Positions 43,531 through 53,316 of a stretch of DNA of 64,000 nt are shown one piece after another; position 1 is the first letter of the stretch, and every line of letters begins with the position of its first letter. Made by a program: the position numbers and the translations under genes. The DNA lies in contig NZ_CP098747.1 of NCBI RefSeq assembly GCF_023746535.1, positions 124,001 to 188,000 on the forward strand, in the 5' to 3' direction. This DNA comes from Sneathiella marina (lineage in GTDB: Bacteria; Pseudomonadota; Alphaproteobacteria; Sneathiellales; Sneathiellaceae). The notes beneath the pieces are model-generated. The model searched no databases and was not told the DNA's origin. It worked only from the letters and a program-made list of their open reading frames with translations.

Positions 43531-43995
43531 TTAAGCCGCAGATTGTGCACTTTCGTCTGTTAACACAGCGAACAGTGCATCCGCATCATTACTGCCCCGT
43601 AATTTTTCGCACCGGCCCGTATCACGTAATGTACGCGATACGCGGGCCAGAGCTTTCAGATGGTCAGCACCCGCAGATTCCGGCGCAAGTAGTAGGAAAA
43701 TGAGATCAACGGGCATGTCATCCATTGAATCAAAATCAATGCCAGAATCGAGTTTTGCAAACAACCCATAAACGCGATCTATGCCCTCCAGCTTTCCATG
43801 AGGAATAGCAATACCTCGGCCAATACCGGTTGTTCCCAGTCTCTCGCGTTCCAGAAGAACATCCAAAATGGCGCGCTCAGGACAATTCGTTACGGTTGCC
43901 GCCCGCCGAGCAAGTTCCTGCAAAGCGTGCTTTTTGCTCGTCGCTTTTAAATCCGCGAAAACGGTTTCCGGGCTGATAAGGTCAGTAAGTTCCAT
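43531..43995 (-). CDS. ptsN: Nitrogen-PTS enzyme IIA (PtsN)
   Basis: 154-residue EIIA-Ntr. The phosphorylated histidine is H66 in GIGRGIAIPHGKLEG. The protein passes a phosphate in the nitrogen PTS and regulates potassium uptake, stress responses and other targets. It lies 44 bp after hpf, in the conserved rpoN-hpf-ptsN order of proteobacteria. Confidence 0.93.
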   Translation of the reverse strand: MELTDLISPETVFADLKATSKKHALQELARRAATVTNCPERAILDVLLERERLGTTGIGRGIAIPHGKLEGIDRVYGLFAKLDSGIDFDSMDDMPVDLIFLLLAPESAGADHLKALARVSRTLRDTGRCEKLRGSNDADALFAVLTDESAQSAA

Positions 43996-44039
43996 GATAC
44001 CTGTATTAAATGGTCGTTCTGTTTCAATTTGCCAGTATG

Positions 44040-44642
44040 CTAGGCAGATTTTTTTGCCGACTCGACGCGTGGATCAATCCAGCCGATATTTCCATCTTGT
44101 CGGCGATAGACAACATTCAAACCATTGGTTTGCGAATTATGAAACATCATGGCTGGAAGATTGGCCAAATCCATTCTCATAACCGCCTCGCCTACGGAAC
44201 AATTTGGGATATCTGCGCTGCTTTCCGCAATGATGATGGGTTGCCAGTCGTCATTTGCCTCAACCTCGGCTTCGGCTTCTTCCGGCTCCGGCGCCAGGAC
44301 ATAGGATTGGGCAGCGAGAGACTGCTTCGCCTGATATCGCTCTTTGCCATGATGGCTTTTCAGCCGGCGTTTGTAGCGACGCAATTGTTTCTCAATACGC
44401 TCAGCAGCAGTGTCAAAGCTTCCGTAGGCATCAACGTGATCCGCAGACGCTGTTACGTCAATACCGGATCCAATATGAACACTGCATTCCGTATGGAAGT
44501 TGTGATTTTTCTTGCTTAGGGTCACCTGGGCATCAATAGCGTTGTCAAAATATTTTGAGACACCGGCAATCAGGGCGTCTTCAATATGCACCCGAAGTGC
44601 ATCACCAACATCTATCTGTTTACCTTTTACAATCACGTGCAT
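44040..44642 (-). CDS. hpf: Ribosome hibernation promoting factor (long form)
   Basis: 200 residues. The N-terminal YfiA domain (residues 1-~100, MHVIVKGKQIDVGDALRVHI) is followed by a long-form C-terminal dimerisation domain (about 140-200; MRMDLANLPAMMFHNSQTN and GLNVVYRRQDGNIGWIDPR). The long type makes 100S ribosome dimers. ATG 44642 is preferred; the frame extends to 44696 without support. A TTGACA-17-TATGGT promoter lies at 44714-44742. Confidence 0.92.
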   Translation of the reverse strand: MHVIVKGKQIDVGDALRVHIEDALIAGVSKYFDNAIDAQVTLSKKNHNFHTECSVHIGSGIDVTASADHVDAYGSFDTAAERIEKQLRRYKRRLKSHHGKERYQAKQSLAAQSYVLAPEPEEAEAEVEANDDWQPIIIAESSADIPNCSVGEAVMRMDLANLPAMMFHNSQTNGLNVVYRRQDGNIGWIDPRVESAKKSA

Positions 44643-44713
44643 CTGTAATTCCAATTCTAGAAGTGAACCAATTATCCGCCCCGGATAAACGTCCAAATCA
44701 ATTTGAGGGCGGG

Positions 44714-44742
44714 ACCATAGTTTTTGCGTACCGCATTGTCAA
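44714..44742 (-). promoter_or_regulatory. Sigma-70 promoter for hpf, embedded in a hairpin
   Basis: On the minus strand TTGACA (44742-44737) is followed, 17 nt on, by TATGGT (44719-44714). The -35 overlaps the loop of a perfect 7-bp hairpin ACCGCAT/ATGCGGT (44730-44736 with 44744-44750). Promoter spacing and the perfect -35 are seen directly. The hairpin may also mark the rpoN transcript end. Confidence 0.6.
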
Positions 44743-44801
44743 TATGCGGTTGTAGAAATTAAAACTCGCTGATTTGGTGGCGTCATTTCATGTATCCCCG
44801 G

Positions 44802-46349
44802 CTAGGAAGCAATCAACTGCTTCTTAAGTCTTCGACGTTGTACGGAAGAGGGAATCTTCATCGCATCACGATACTTTGCAACGGTCCGCCGTGCAATATC
44901 TATCCCTTCCAATTTCATCAATTCAACGATTTTGTCGTCGGAAAGGATCTTATTTGGGGCTTCATCGTCTACAAGTCGCTTCAATTTATGCCGAACGGAA
45001 GCTGCAGAATGTGAATCACCGCCGGATGTGGAATTGATTGCTGACGTAAAGAAATATTTAAGTTCAAAAATGCCCCGTTGCGAGGCGATGTACTTGTTGG
45101 ACGTGACCCGGCTAACTGTACTTTCATGCATGGAAATATTATCAGCAATTGTTTTCAAGTTGAGAGGACGCAAAAACTCGATGCCCTGGGTAAAAAACAT
45201 TTCCTGTTCCGCGACTAAAGCCGTTGCGACCTTCAGTATCGTTTGTGCCCGTTGATCGAGAGATTTGACCAACCAGTTTGCTGTGCTCAAGCACTCTGAC
45301 AGATATTCTTTTTCCTCTTTCTTCTTTGTTTTTGTATTGAGCACAGAATAGTAACTGTTATTGACGAGAACTTTCGGCAAGGTTTCACTGTTTAGTTCGA
45401 TGTGCCAGCTACTATCCGGGCGCCGCCGAACAAAAATGTCCGGAATTACCGTTTGTGCGACTTCGCTGTCAAATTGCAACCCGGGTTTCGGATCCAGTGC
45501 CTTGATCTCTGATATCATATCTCCCAGGTCTTCCTCATCGACGTCGCAGATATTGAGCAATTCCTTAAGGTTTCCGTCAGCCAACAAGTGTAAATTGTTC
45601 AGAAGTGCTTCAATTGCCGGATCAAATCTGTTTTGATCTTTGAGCTGTAATGCGAGGCAGTCGGCGAGATCTGTTGCGAAGATACCGACCGGCTCCATGG
45701 CGCGAAGCGACGTCAAAACATTTTCGATTGCATCGCGCTCGCAACCCAATGTTTCGGCAACATCATCAATCTCTTCCGTAAAATACCCAGCATCACTGAT
45801 CAAATCGATCAAATAAGAGGCGATAAGCTTTTGCGAATTTGACAGAGGCAGTTGATTGAGCTGCTGGGTCAAATGATCCTGAAGCGATAAGTCTTCTGAC
45901 AAGGTATTTTCGAGATTAAGATCGTTGCTTGAGAAATTAGAGCTCCCGCCTGAATTGGCTCCCAGATATCCGGTATCGGCACCATTGGCGAAAGATTGCT
46001 CTGCCGGCATATCAGATGCCGTATCATTAAATGTGTTATCGTAATCTGTATCAGGTGTACTGTTTCCATCGTCCGAAGAGGTACCGTCATTAGAAATTGA
46101 CAGCTCCTTTAGTGGCGCATCATCACTTTCGGTAGAAGCTGATGCCGGTTGCTCTTCGATGCCAGAACCAGTTTCTGTCGTTTCCAGAGCGTCAGAGCGT
46201 TCAAGTAAAGGATTTTTCTCAAGTTCTTGCTCGACGTAAGCGGCGAGGTCCAGATTTGACAATTGCAACAGTTTGATCGCCTGCTGCAATTGCGGCGTCA
46301 TAACAAGCTGCTGACTCTGTCGTAAATCCAATCTGGGCGTTAAAGCCAT
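44802..46349 (-). CDS. rpoN: RNA polymerase sigma-54 factor (RpoN)
   Basis: 515 residues. The Gln-rich region I is MALTPRLDLRQSQQLVMTPQ and the following residues. An acidic region II (about 50-130, many D/S/E/N) precedes the core-binding domain. A helix-turn-helix (SMHESTVSRVTSNKYIA) and the RpoN box ARRTVAKYRDAM (about 490) recognise the -24 element. It directs nitrogen, carbon and motility genes together with activator proteins. It lies 25 bp after lptB, a conserved arrangement. Confidence 0.96.
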   Translation of the reverse strand: MALTPRLDLRQSQQLVMTPQLQQAIKLLQLSNLDLAAYVEQELEKNPLLERSDALETTETGSGIEEQPASASTESDDAPLKELSISNDGTSSDDGNSTPDTDYDNTFNDTASDMPAEQSFANGADTGYLGANSGGSSNFSSNDLNLENTLSEDLSLQDHLTQQLNQLPLSNSQKLIASYLIDLISDAGYFTEEIDDVAETLGCERDAIENVLTSLRAMEPVGIFATDLADCLALQLKDQNRFDPAIEALLNNLHLLADGNLKELLNICDVDEEDLGDMISEIKALDPKPGLQFDSEVAQTVIPDIFVRRRPDSSWHIELNSETLPKVLVNNSYYSVLNTKTKKKEEKEYLSECLSTANWLVKSLDQRAQTILKVATALVAEQEMFFTQGIEFLRPLNLKTIADNISMHESTVSRVTSNKYIASQRGIFELKYFFTSAINSTSGGDSHSAASVRHKLKRLVDDEAPNKILSDDKIVELMKLEGIDIARRTVAKYRDAMKIPSSVQRRRLKKQLIAS

Positions 46350-46374
46350 CTTTACTCCTGACCACCGTCAAACG

Positions 46375-47142
46375 CTATAGGTTAAAGCGTTCCCCTAAAT
46401 ACACGCGCCGTACACCTTCATCCGAAACGATTTCAGACGGGCTGCCCTCCTTTATGACACGTCCATCGTTAAGAATGTATGCTCGGTCGATGATATCCAG
46501 AGTTTCGCGAACATTATGCTCGGTGATTAATACACCAATGCCACGGTCTTTCAGGTGAGAGACCAAATCACGAATATCACCGACTGCAATTGGATCAATA
46601 CCGGCAAGTGGTTCATCAAGCATAATGTAATTTGGCTTTCCGGCGAGCGCGCGCGCAATCTCCACGCGGCGACGTTCCCCGCCAGACAAAGCCACAGCCG
46701 GAGTTCGTCTTAAATGCGTTATTGAAAATTCGGCAAGAAGCCCTTCGAGCAAATTTTCGCGTTTCTCACGAACAGGTTCGATAAGCTCAAGGACAGCTCT
46801 AATATTCTGTTCGACGTTCAGGCCCCTAAAAATTGACGCTTCTTGCGGTAGATAACCTATACCCAATCGAGCCCGTCTATACATTGGCAGGTCTGTGACA
46901 TCTCGTCCATCTAGGATAATAGATCCATAATCGGGGCTTAACAGGCCGGAAATAATATAAAAACTGGTCGTTTTACCTGCGCCATTCGGACCCAGTAAAC
47001 CAACGGCTTCTCCGCGGTTTACGACAATATCAACACCGCGAAGGATTGGTCTCTTTTTAAAAGATTTGCCAATATTCTGCGCAACGAGCCCCGAATTTTC
47101 GGCAACCAACCTGGGAACGCGTTCCACTTCATCCATACTCAT
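46375..47142 (-). CDS. lptB: LPS export ABC transporter ATPase LptB
   Basis: 255-residue ATPase driving lipopolysaccharide extraction with LptFG. Walker A is [11 protein letters not shown], the signature is [15 protein letters not shown], Walker B is [10 protein letters not shown] and the switch His is in ITEHNVRET. It follows lptA by 23 bp and precedes rpoN. The N-terminus is slightly longer (about 16 residues) than in E. coli. Confidence 0.95.
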   Translation of the reverse strand: MSMDEVERVPRLVAENSGLVAQNIGKSFKKRPILRGVDIVVNRGEAVGLLGPNGAGKTTSFYIISGLLSPDYGSIILDGRDVTDLPMYRRARLGIGYLPQEASIFRGLNVEQNIRAVLELIEPVREKRENLLEGLLAEFSITHLRRTPAVALSGGERRRVEIARALAGKPNYIMLDEPLAGIDPIAVGDIRDLVSHLKDRGIGVLITEHNVRETLDIIDRAYILNDGRVIKEGSPSEIVSDEGVRRVYLGERFNL

Positions 47143-47165
47143 CGCCTCAAAGCCCCTTTACTCAA

Positions 47166-47711
47166 CTACTCGGCCTTTTGTTCCGGCACGAAAATTCCTT
47201 TAACGCGACCTGTGCCACCGTCTGTCTCCGGCGCACCTTCGACACGGCTTTTGCCTGTCACCATATTTAAGGTCATCTTGTCGCCTCGCAGGACATTCTT
47301 TCCCTGCGTTAATACCACATTTCCTCGAAGGTCTACCCGTTTGTTTTTCACATCATAAGTTCCTGTTTCACCCTCCGCTGTTTCCCGCGGGCTGGACAGA
47401 AAGACATTTCCAACGGCATCAATTTTCTTAATGTTGGCCGGGCCGCCATCACTTGCCGTACTTTTGTCTGAGTAATAGACAATTAATTTGTCGGCCCGCA
47501 TGCGTATTTCACCTTGTTTGACATCGACATTGCCTTCGAATACCGCCAATTGATTTTCCTGTTGAACTTCCAGCGAGTCGGCCGCTATTTCAAGGGGCTG
47601 GCTTGTATCGTACGCCCCGCCAGTCAAAGCTGATTGGGCGGAGACAAGGGAGCTCCCTATGGCGCTCAAAAGGACGCCGGCCAGTAGAAATATTCCCGTA
47701 ATCTTTTTCAT
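47166..47711 (-). CDS. lptA: LPS transport periplasmic protein LptA
   Basis: 181-residue OstA-like protein. The signal peptide spans about 1-26 (MKKITGIFLLAGVLLS to VSA). The rest is the OstA beta-jellyroll (IAADSLEVQQENQLAVFEGNV, then MRADKLIVYYSD and RGDKMTLNMVTGKSRV). It bridges the periplasm between LptC and the outer-membrane LptDE. ATG 47711 has GGA upstream and a proper signal sequence; the frame reaching 47780 overlaps the lptC end. Confidence 0.92.
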   Translation of the reverse strand: MKKITGIFLLAGVLLSAIGSSLVSAQSALTGGAYDTSQPLEIAADSLEVQQENQLAVFEGNVDVKQGEIRMRADKLIVYYSDKSTASDGGPANIKKIDAVGNVFLSSPRETAEGETGTYDVKNKRVDLRGNVVLTQGKNVLRGDKMTLNMVTGKSRVEGAPETDGGTGRVKGIFVPEQKAE

Positions 47712-47745
47712 TCCATTGTTTCCAGATCTATCTGTCTTATCTGAC

Positions 47746-48423
47746 TTAGGGATATATTTTAAGCCGTACATTGCCTTCAAACCTTAATTTACCAGTTAAC
47801 TGATCTGCCACAAGCCTATCCGCTTCGATTGCACCGAGCGGCCCATGACCGACGACGGGATTTGGACTGACAATAGTACGTTTCTTCAAATTCACTTCCG
47901 CTGACTTCATGGTGAATTGGTCACCACTATCAGAAAAAATATTGATATCGCCAAAAAGCTGTAACAAGCCTGTATCTTGATTGAGAATGCCATCAGGGGC
48001 GGACAGGGAAATCCATTCGCCCGATTTGAGCGTGATATCAGCCTGCAGATTCTTCAAGGTAACTTCTGGGCTGGTTGCCGTCTTTTGGGTGGCCGTATCA
48101 GCGGTCACAACATAATTCTGATTGCTGAGGTCGCTGGCGACAAATTGCGGATTTTTCATGGTAAGGCTGTCGTCTGACAATATCAAATCAGCATAATCCA
48201 GTGTAAACCCTTCTTCTTTTTCAAGATTAGGCAAGACAAATGCCAAGCCAACAAGAAGAATAGCAAGCCCAAGAAGGATAAACTTAATAATAGAGACAAA
48301 ATGGCTGTAACGTGAGCTAAATTTTACCCCATCCAGAAGATCCAAAGCGACAAATTTGGGCGCTTCAGACTCCGGTTGATCGTCGATTTTCTCATCTGCA
48401 GAAAAGGCGTCCGCGGGTTTCAT
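47746..48423 (-). CDS. lptC: LPS export membrane-anchored protein LptC
   Basis: 225 residues. A single N-terminal transmembrane helix (about 46-66, FILLGLAILLVGLAFVLPNL) anchors an LptC/YrbK jellyroll domain (DITLKSGEWISLSAPDG, FGDINIFSDSGDQF, and IVSPNPVVGHGPLGAIEADR late). It passes LPS from LptBFG to LptA. The cytosolic N-terminus is about 40 residues. It is 3 bp after kdsD. Confidence 0.9.
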   Translation of the reverse strand: MKPADAFSADEKIDDQPESEAPKFVALDLLDGVKFSSRYSHFVSIIKFILLGLAILLVGLAFVLPNLEKEEGFTLDYADLILSDDSLTMKNPQFVASDLSNQNYVVTADTATQKTATSPEVTLKNLQADITLKSGEWISLSAPDGILNQDTGLLQLFGDINIFSDSGDQFTMKSAEVNLKKRTIVSPNPVVGHGPLGAIEADRLVADQLTGKLRFEGNVRLKIYP

Positions 48424-48426
48424 TGT

Positions 48427-49431
48427 TTACATCACTCCACTACGTAAACAGTCGTGAACACTAACAATACCTTGAATATCTTTTCCTTCGGTTACGAAAA
48501 GGCAGGTAATCCCGTTGAAACCTGTCGAGTTCATTTGCGCCAACGCCTCTCCGGCTAAGGCTCGTGAGGAAATGGTTTGCGGATTTTCCGTCATCACATC
48601 CCGGGTTTTCTTATTCAACAATTCGGGTCCCATATGGCGCCGTAAATCGCCATCAGTGATAACCCCAATTAACGTGCCCGCATCATCGGTAACCGCTACG
48701 CAGCCAAAACTCTTTGTCGAGATTTCAATCAGTGCATCACTCATGAGGGTTTCCCCTCCAACAAGTGGAACTGCGTCACCCGTATGCATAATGTCGCTGA
48801 CCTTAATCAGTGAACTGCCCAGGTTGCCGCCTGGGTGAAATACATGAAACTGTGAAGAATCAAATCCTTGCCGCTCAAGTAAAGCGACAGCAAGGGCGTC
48901 ACCAAGCGCCAATGTCATGGTTGTTGATGTTGTCGGGGCTAAACCCATGGGACAGGCTTCCGGGGCAGCTGGCAATACAAGCGCAACATCTGCGCGACGG
49001 CCCAAGGTACTATCCAATTTACCGACGATGCCGATGAGCGGGATATCGAACCGCCTTGTATAGGCAATTATATCGCTGAGTTCTTTTGTACTCCCTGAAT
49101 TTGACAAGCATAATACGGTGTCATTTTTCGTGATCATGCCTAAATCACCGTGACTTGCTTCGCCGGGATGGACAAATTGCGCCGGCGTTCCGGTAGAGGC
49201 GAGGGTTGCCGCTATTTTATTTCCAATATGGCCGTTTTTCCCCATTCCACTAACGATGACACGGCCTGTGGATTTGCTGATAAGATCAAGGGCTTCAATA
49301 AATTTGCCGTCAAGACTCTGATGTAATTGAGATATTGCGTCCGCTTCGATCGTCAGAACATGACGCGCACTCTGAAGATCACGGCTACTCTTTGTCAAAC
49401 CCACTGTCACTTGATCCGTGGTTTCAGTCAA
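48427..49431 (-). CDS. kdsD: Arabinose-5-phosphate isomerase (KdsD/KpsF)
   Basis: 334 residues: a SIS sugar-isomerase domain (about 25-200; GRVIVSGMGKNGHIGNKIAATL and LSNSGSTKEL) and two CBS domains (about 210-330). It converts ribulose-5-phosphate to arabinose-5-phosphate for KDO in LPS. It starts with TTG at 49431, supported by AAGGA 8 nt upstream; no ATG is close. The LPS-export genes follow, so sugar synthesis and transport are coordinated. Confidence 0.9.
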   Translation of the reverse strand: MTETTDQVTVGLTKSSRDLQSARHVLTIEADAISQLHQSLDGKFIEALDLISKSTGRVIVSGMGKNGHIGNKIAATLASTGTPAQFVHPGEASHGDLGMITKNDTVLCLSNSGSTKELSDIIAYTRRFDIPLIGIVGKLDSTLGRRADVALVLPAAPEACPMGLAPTTSTTMTLALGDALAVALLERQGFDSSQFHVFHPGGNLGSSLIKVSDIMHTGDAVPLVGGETLMSDALIEISTKSFGCVAVTDDAGTLIGVITDGDLRRHMGPELLNKKTRDVMTENPQTISSRALAGEALAQMNSTGFNGITCLFVTEGKDIQGIVSVHDCLRSGVM

Positions 49432-49585
49432 TTAGTCGGTCCTTATTCGTTGGGGGCGCCAGCCTTGATGAAGCAAGCCAGCAAAAAACACTCAAACACA
49501 TTAAATATATAAGAAAATTGCGCCAAATTAACAAGGTTAATAGCGTATTCATCTTGAAAGAATTTGATACCAGATACTGAAAGGA

Positions 49586-50200
49586 TTAAGAGTGGGAGAA
49601 AATGTCTGTCTCATCCCATCCGGCAAGATCCAGCTCTGCGCGAACAGGTAAAAAGGAAAAACAGTCGTCAGCCAGCACTTTTCGGCCTTCCCGGACGAGC
49701 ATCACATCGAGTTTTTCCTTCAACTGATGAAGGTATAACACATCAGATGCTGCATATTCCATTTGCGCTTGCGATAACTCCTCAGAGCCCCAATCTGAAC
49801 TTTGTTGTTGCTTTGAAATATCGATCCCAAGAAGTTCCTGGCAAAGATTTTTCAATCCGTGGCGGTCCGTATATGTGCGGACCAATCGAGAGGCGATTTT
49901 TGTACAATAAACGGGCGCGCAATCAATATTGAGATATTTCTTTAGCACAGCAATGTCAAAACGCCCAAAATGGAAAAGCTTGAGGCGATCTGGGTCATTG
50001 AGCTGAGCCGCCAGGTTAGGCGCATCGTAGGTCTTGCCATCAAACTTCACTAAATGGGCATCGCCGTCACCAGACGACAGTTGAACCACACAAAGGCGGT
50101 CCCGATGGGGAAGCAGCCCCATTGTTTCACTGTCAATTGCAATGCTATTGCCCAGGTCAACATCGTTGGGAAGGTCGTTGTGATGTAAATAAATCGCCAT
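49586..50200 (-). CDS. rnd: Ribonuclease D-like 3'-5' exonuclease
   Basis: 204-residue DEDDy exonuclease domain, without the HRDC domains of full-length RNase D. Catalytic acidic residues are in IAIDSETMG (D23, E25), in FHFGRFDIAVL and in YAASDVLYLHQL with the Y of the DEDDy class. It probably trims tRNA or small RNA 3' ends. It lies 73 bp downstream of tRNA-Leu on the same strand, in a block conserved next to the KdsD-Lpt genes. Confidence 0.9.
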   Translation of the reverse strand: MAIYLHHNDLPNDVDLGNSIAIDSETMGLLPHRDRLCVVQLSSGDGDAHLVKFDGKTYDAPNLAAQLNDPDRLKLFHFGRFDIAVLKKYLNIDCAPVYCTKIASRLVRTYTDRHGLKNLCQELLGIDISKQQQSSDWGSEELSQAQMEYAASDVLYLHQLKEKLDVMLVREGRKVLADDCFSFLPVRAELDLAGWDETDIFSHS

Positions 50201-50273
50201 TCAGTCCTCCGATAAAACGGCCAATACGCCGAAATCGAAAGCTGGCATAACCGCTTGACATTTGTCCATCGAG

Positions 50274-50360
50274 TGGTGCCCAGGAGAAGACTCGAACTTC
50301 CACGACCATACGGCCACTAGCACCTGAAGCTAGCGCGTCTACCAATTCCGCCACCTGGGC
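50274..50360 (-). tRNA. tRNA-Leu (anticodon CAG)
   Basis: Minus-strand class II tRNA of 87 nt including an encoded CCA. The acceptor stem is GCCCAGG/CCTGGGC (50354-50360 with 50278-50284). The anticodon stem is CTAGC/GCTAG with loop TTCAGGT, giving CAG. A long variable arm and the T-loop TTCGAGT are present. The D-arm TGGCGGAATTGGTAGACGC is typical of Leu. Confidence 0.95.
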
Positions 50361-50538
50361 AATTCAATGATGCCTCTGATATAAAGCAAGGTCTTCGTTG
50401 TCAACAAACTTCGACAAAAGAATCCAAGTATTTTTCTGTTTGGGCTTGGCCTTCGGGTTATATCCGGGTAGAAATTGCCTCAGGAATGGCGCGGTGCGTT
50501 GTGATATACTCCATAGTTTGCGAACAAAGGACGAAAGA

Positions 50539-51492
50539 ATGTCGGATCGATTGATAACCATTTTCGGAGGCTCAGGGTTTATCGGACGTCATTTGGTCGG
50601 GCGACTTGCCGCAAAGGGATACCAGATCCGGTTGGCTGTGCGGGATCCGGAAAGTGCTGTCCAGTTGATGACACAAGGCAATGTTGGGCAGATCGTCGGT
50701 ATGCAGACGAATATCCGAAACCAAATGTCGGTCGACCGTGCGGTCGCAGGTGCTGATATCGTCATTAATCTGGTCGGTTTGTTATATGAAGCAGGCGCTC
50801 AGTCCTTTGGGGCCGTACATGTGGATGGTGCAGAGCGAGTTGCGAAGGCTGCAAAGCTGGCCGGCGCGAAGCAGCTCATTCATATGTCCGCTCTCGGTGC
50901 GGATAAGGAACATGAGGCTGGATATGCGCGCAGTAAAGCGGTTGGTGAAGAGGTGGCGGCGGCAGAGTTTCCCGGTGCGACCATCTTGCGACCTTCCGTC
51001 GTGTTCGGCACGGATGACGATTTTTTCAATCGCTTTGCTCAATTGCTCTCCCTGGCGCCGGTTTTTCCCTTATCCGATGGCGGCCAGGCCAAAATGCAGC
51101 CTATTTGGATAGAAGACCTGGTGGAGGCCATAGTCAGGATACTGGAAACGCCTTCCGAACAGGGTAAGATTTGGGAATTGACCGGACCTGATGCTGTGAG
51201 TTTTCATGATCTTATGAAAAAGGTTTTAAGCTATACAGACAGGAATTGCTTGCTGCTGCCGGTGCCGGCGTTTGTAATGTCTTTCATGGCGGTTTTCATG
51301 AAATTGGCGCCAGGGCGTCCGCAGCTGACGCCAGATCAGGTCAAGCTGTTGAAAGTTGACAATATTGCGTCCGGTGATTTCCCTAATTTACAAGACCTTG
51401 GAATAGAGGCTGCCTCTGTTGATTCCGTTGTCCCGGTGTATTTACGCCGTTACAAAAAAGGCGGTGGTACGAAAGCTGACGATTTCGCCTAG
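50539..51492 (+). CDS. NAD(P)-binding SDR-like protein, complex I NDUFA9 subunit family
   Basis: 317-residue atypical SDR. The NAD-binding motif TIFGGSGFIGRHLVGRLAAKG is at the N-terminus, and YARSKAVGEEVAAAEF includes the Tyr/Lys region. Proteins of this branch are related to mitochondrial complex I subunit NDUFA9 and sometimes assist in quinone biology or epimerise lipid-linked sugars. ATG 50539 has AAAGGACGAAAGA just before it; the frame from 50398 crosses the tRNA promoter side and lacks support. No partner genes are adjacent. Confidence 0.83.
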   Translation: MSDRLITIFGGSGFIGRHLVGRLAAKGYQIRLAVRDPESAVQLMTQGNVGQIVGMQTNIRNQMSVDRAVAGADIVINLVGLLYEAGAQSFGAVHVDGAERVAKAAKLAGAKQLIHMSALGADKEHEAGYARSKAVGEEVAAAEFPGATILRPSVVFGTDDDFFNRFAQLLSLAPVFPLSDGGQAKMQPIWIEDLVEAIVRILETPSEQGKIWELTGPDAVSFHDLMKKVLSYTDRNCLLLPVPAFVMSFMAVFMKLAPGRPQLTPDQVKLLKVDNIASGDFPNLQDLGIEAASVDSVVPVYLRRYKKGGGTKADDFA

Positions 51493-51855
51493 CAGCATGT
51501 TTCGGAGGCAGTTGAGGCGGCAGGGAATCAATCCAATTTATTAGGTCCGATATTGTACTAAATTTTCCTCTCTTTTTGGCGAAATCGGCATATATTTGGT
51601 CGCTGCCGCGAATGATTTATGATTATAAGTCAATAATACTGACCTAACTAGCGCTTTTTTCTGGTATTTTTTGATCTTTTAGGCTATTGATTGGCTCCCT
51701 TTGTCTCTTAATGACTTTGAATAGATGCTGGCAAAGACCGGGAATACTGGGATTTTAACCAGTTCTGGCCTGTCTGGGCCTTCGGTGCAGGATTATGTAA
51801 AAAGATTAAAAAAGAAGTGAACCTGCGTCTTGCGGGTCTGGATTGGGAACGCCTG
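51493..51855. other. Gap before gltD: no gene
   Basis: 363 bp, AT-rich, with no supported gene, RNA or long hairpin. It presumably holds the glt promoter, but no convincing sigma-70 or sigma-54 site was found. An in-frame GTG at 51817 could extend gltD but lacks family similarity. Confidence 0.6.
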
Positions 51856-53298
51856 ATGTCTAAAAATATGCTGAAATTTGTATCATTGGATAAAAAAATG
51901 CCGGCGAAACGCGCGGCTGAAAACCGGCGTGAAGATTTTTCTGAAATCTATGATGAATATTCAGAAGATAAAGCAACAGAACAGGCAAGCCGCTGCTCGC
52001 AATGCGGCATTCCCTATTGCCAGGTGCATTGTCCCGTACAGAATAACATACCTGATTGGCTGAACATGACGGCCAATGATCGGTTGCAAGAAGCTTATGA
52101 AATGAGTCAATCGACTAACAATTTTCCGGAAATTTGTGGCCGTATCTGCCCGCAAGACCGACTTTGCGAAGGCTCTTGCGTCATTGAAAAAGGATTTGAA
52201 TCAGTTACGATCGGCGCCGTAGAAAAATATATTACCGATACGGCCTGGGAAAAGGGTTGGGTTAAACCGACGGTCCCGGTCACTGAGTTGACGCAATCCG
52301 TGGGCATCATTGGTGCGGGGCCGGGTGGATTGGCTGCGGCAGATGAGCTCAGGAAAAAAGGCTATCAGGTTCATGTCTATGATCGGTATGACCGTATCGG
52401 CGGATTGCTTGTGTATGGTATTCCTGGTTTCAAGCTCGAAAAAGACATTGTCGAAAAGAGAGCGCAGCTCCTTCGGGACAGCGGTGTGACATTTCATATG
52501 AATTTTGAAATCGGGCGTGATGCCGGCCTTGGTGAGCTCCGTGAAAAACATGACTCAATCATTATCGCGACAGGTGTTTATAAGGCCCGGGATATATCCC
52601 TGCCCGGGAGTGGTGTAGGTGGTATCGTCCCGGCTCTGGATTACTTGACCGCCTCCAATCGCAAGGGTCTCGGCGATGATGTGCCGGAATTCGAGGATGG
52701 CACCTTTGATGCACAAGGCAAGGATGTGGTGGTCATCGGCGGCGGGGATACGGCCATGGATTGCGTACGGACAGCAGTTCGTCAGGGCGCGAAGTCGGTG
52801 AAGTGCCTGTATCGCCGGGACCGCAAGAACATGCCCGGTTCCTTGCGCGAGGTTGTTAATGCTGAAGAGGAAGGCGTGGAATTCGTTTGGCTGTCGGCTC
52901 CGAAGGCGTTTCTAGGGGATGAGAAAGTGCGCGGCGTCAAGGCGATTGAAATGCATCTGGGTATCGCTGATTCAACCGGCCGCCAGGTTCCGGTGGAGAT
53001 TTCAGGTTCCGAGCATGACATCCCCTGTGACCTCGCCATCAAGGCACTGGGATTTGACGCGGAAGATATTCCAACTTTGTTTGATGAGCCCGGCCTTGAA
53101 GTTTCGCGTTGGGGAACAATCGTTGCTGAATTTGGTACGGGCCTGACCAATCTGGAAGGTGTTTATGCGATCGGGGATATTGTCCGCGGCGCCTCCCTGG
53201 TTGTCTGGGCCATTCGCGATGGCCGCGATACGTCACTTGCAATTGATAAATATTTGAAGAGCCAAAGCGCGACAGAATCCGTCGCCATTGCTTCTTGA
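51856..53298 (+). CDS. gltD: Glutamate synthase small subunit (GltD)
   Basis: 480-residue flavoprotein that passes electrons from NADPH to GltB. Two N-terminal [4Fe-4S] cysteine sets are visible: CSQCGIPYCQVHCP and CGRICPQDRLCEGSC. The FAD motif GAGPGGLAAADELRKKG and the NADPH motif VIGGGDTAMDCVRTA follow. ATG 51856 gives the family start MSKNMLKFVSLDKKMPAKR, with GGGAA about 8 nt upstream; GTG 51817 is rejected. It precedes gltB by 18 bp. Confidence 0.94.
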   Translation: MSKNMLKFVSLDKKMPAKRAAENRREDFSEIYDEYSEDKATEQASRCSQCGIPYCQVHCPVQNNIPDWLNMTANDRLQEAYEMSQSTNNFPEICGRICPQDRLCEGSCVIEKGFESVTIGAVEKYITDTAWEKGWVKPTVPVTELTQSVGIIGAGPGGLAAADELRKKGYQVHVYDRYDRIGGLLVYGIPGFKLEKDIVEKRAQLLRDSGVTFHMNFEIGRDAGLGELREKHDSIIIATGVYKARDISLPGSGVGGIVPALDYLTASNRKGLGDDVPEFEDGTFDAQGKDVVVIGGGDTAMDCVRTAVRQGAKSVKCLYRRDRKNMPGSLREVVNAEEEGVEFVWLSAPKAFLGDEKVRGVKAIEMHLGIADSTGRQVPVEISGSEHDIPCDLAIKALGFDAEDIPTLFDEPGLEVSRWGTIVAEFGTGLTNLEGVYAIGDIVRGASLVVWAIRDGRDTSLAIDKYLKSQSATESVAIAS

Positions 53299-53316
53299 TG
53301 TGCTGGGAAAAATGAG

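Noticed and set aside
51817-51855. GTG start for gltD.
   Set aside because: The extra 13 residues have no family similarity, and ATG 51856 has a ribosome site and the expected N-terminus.
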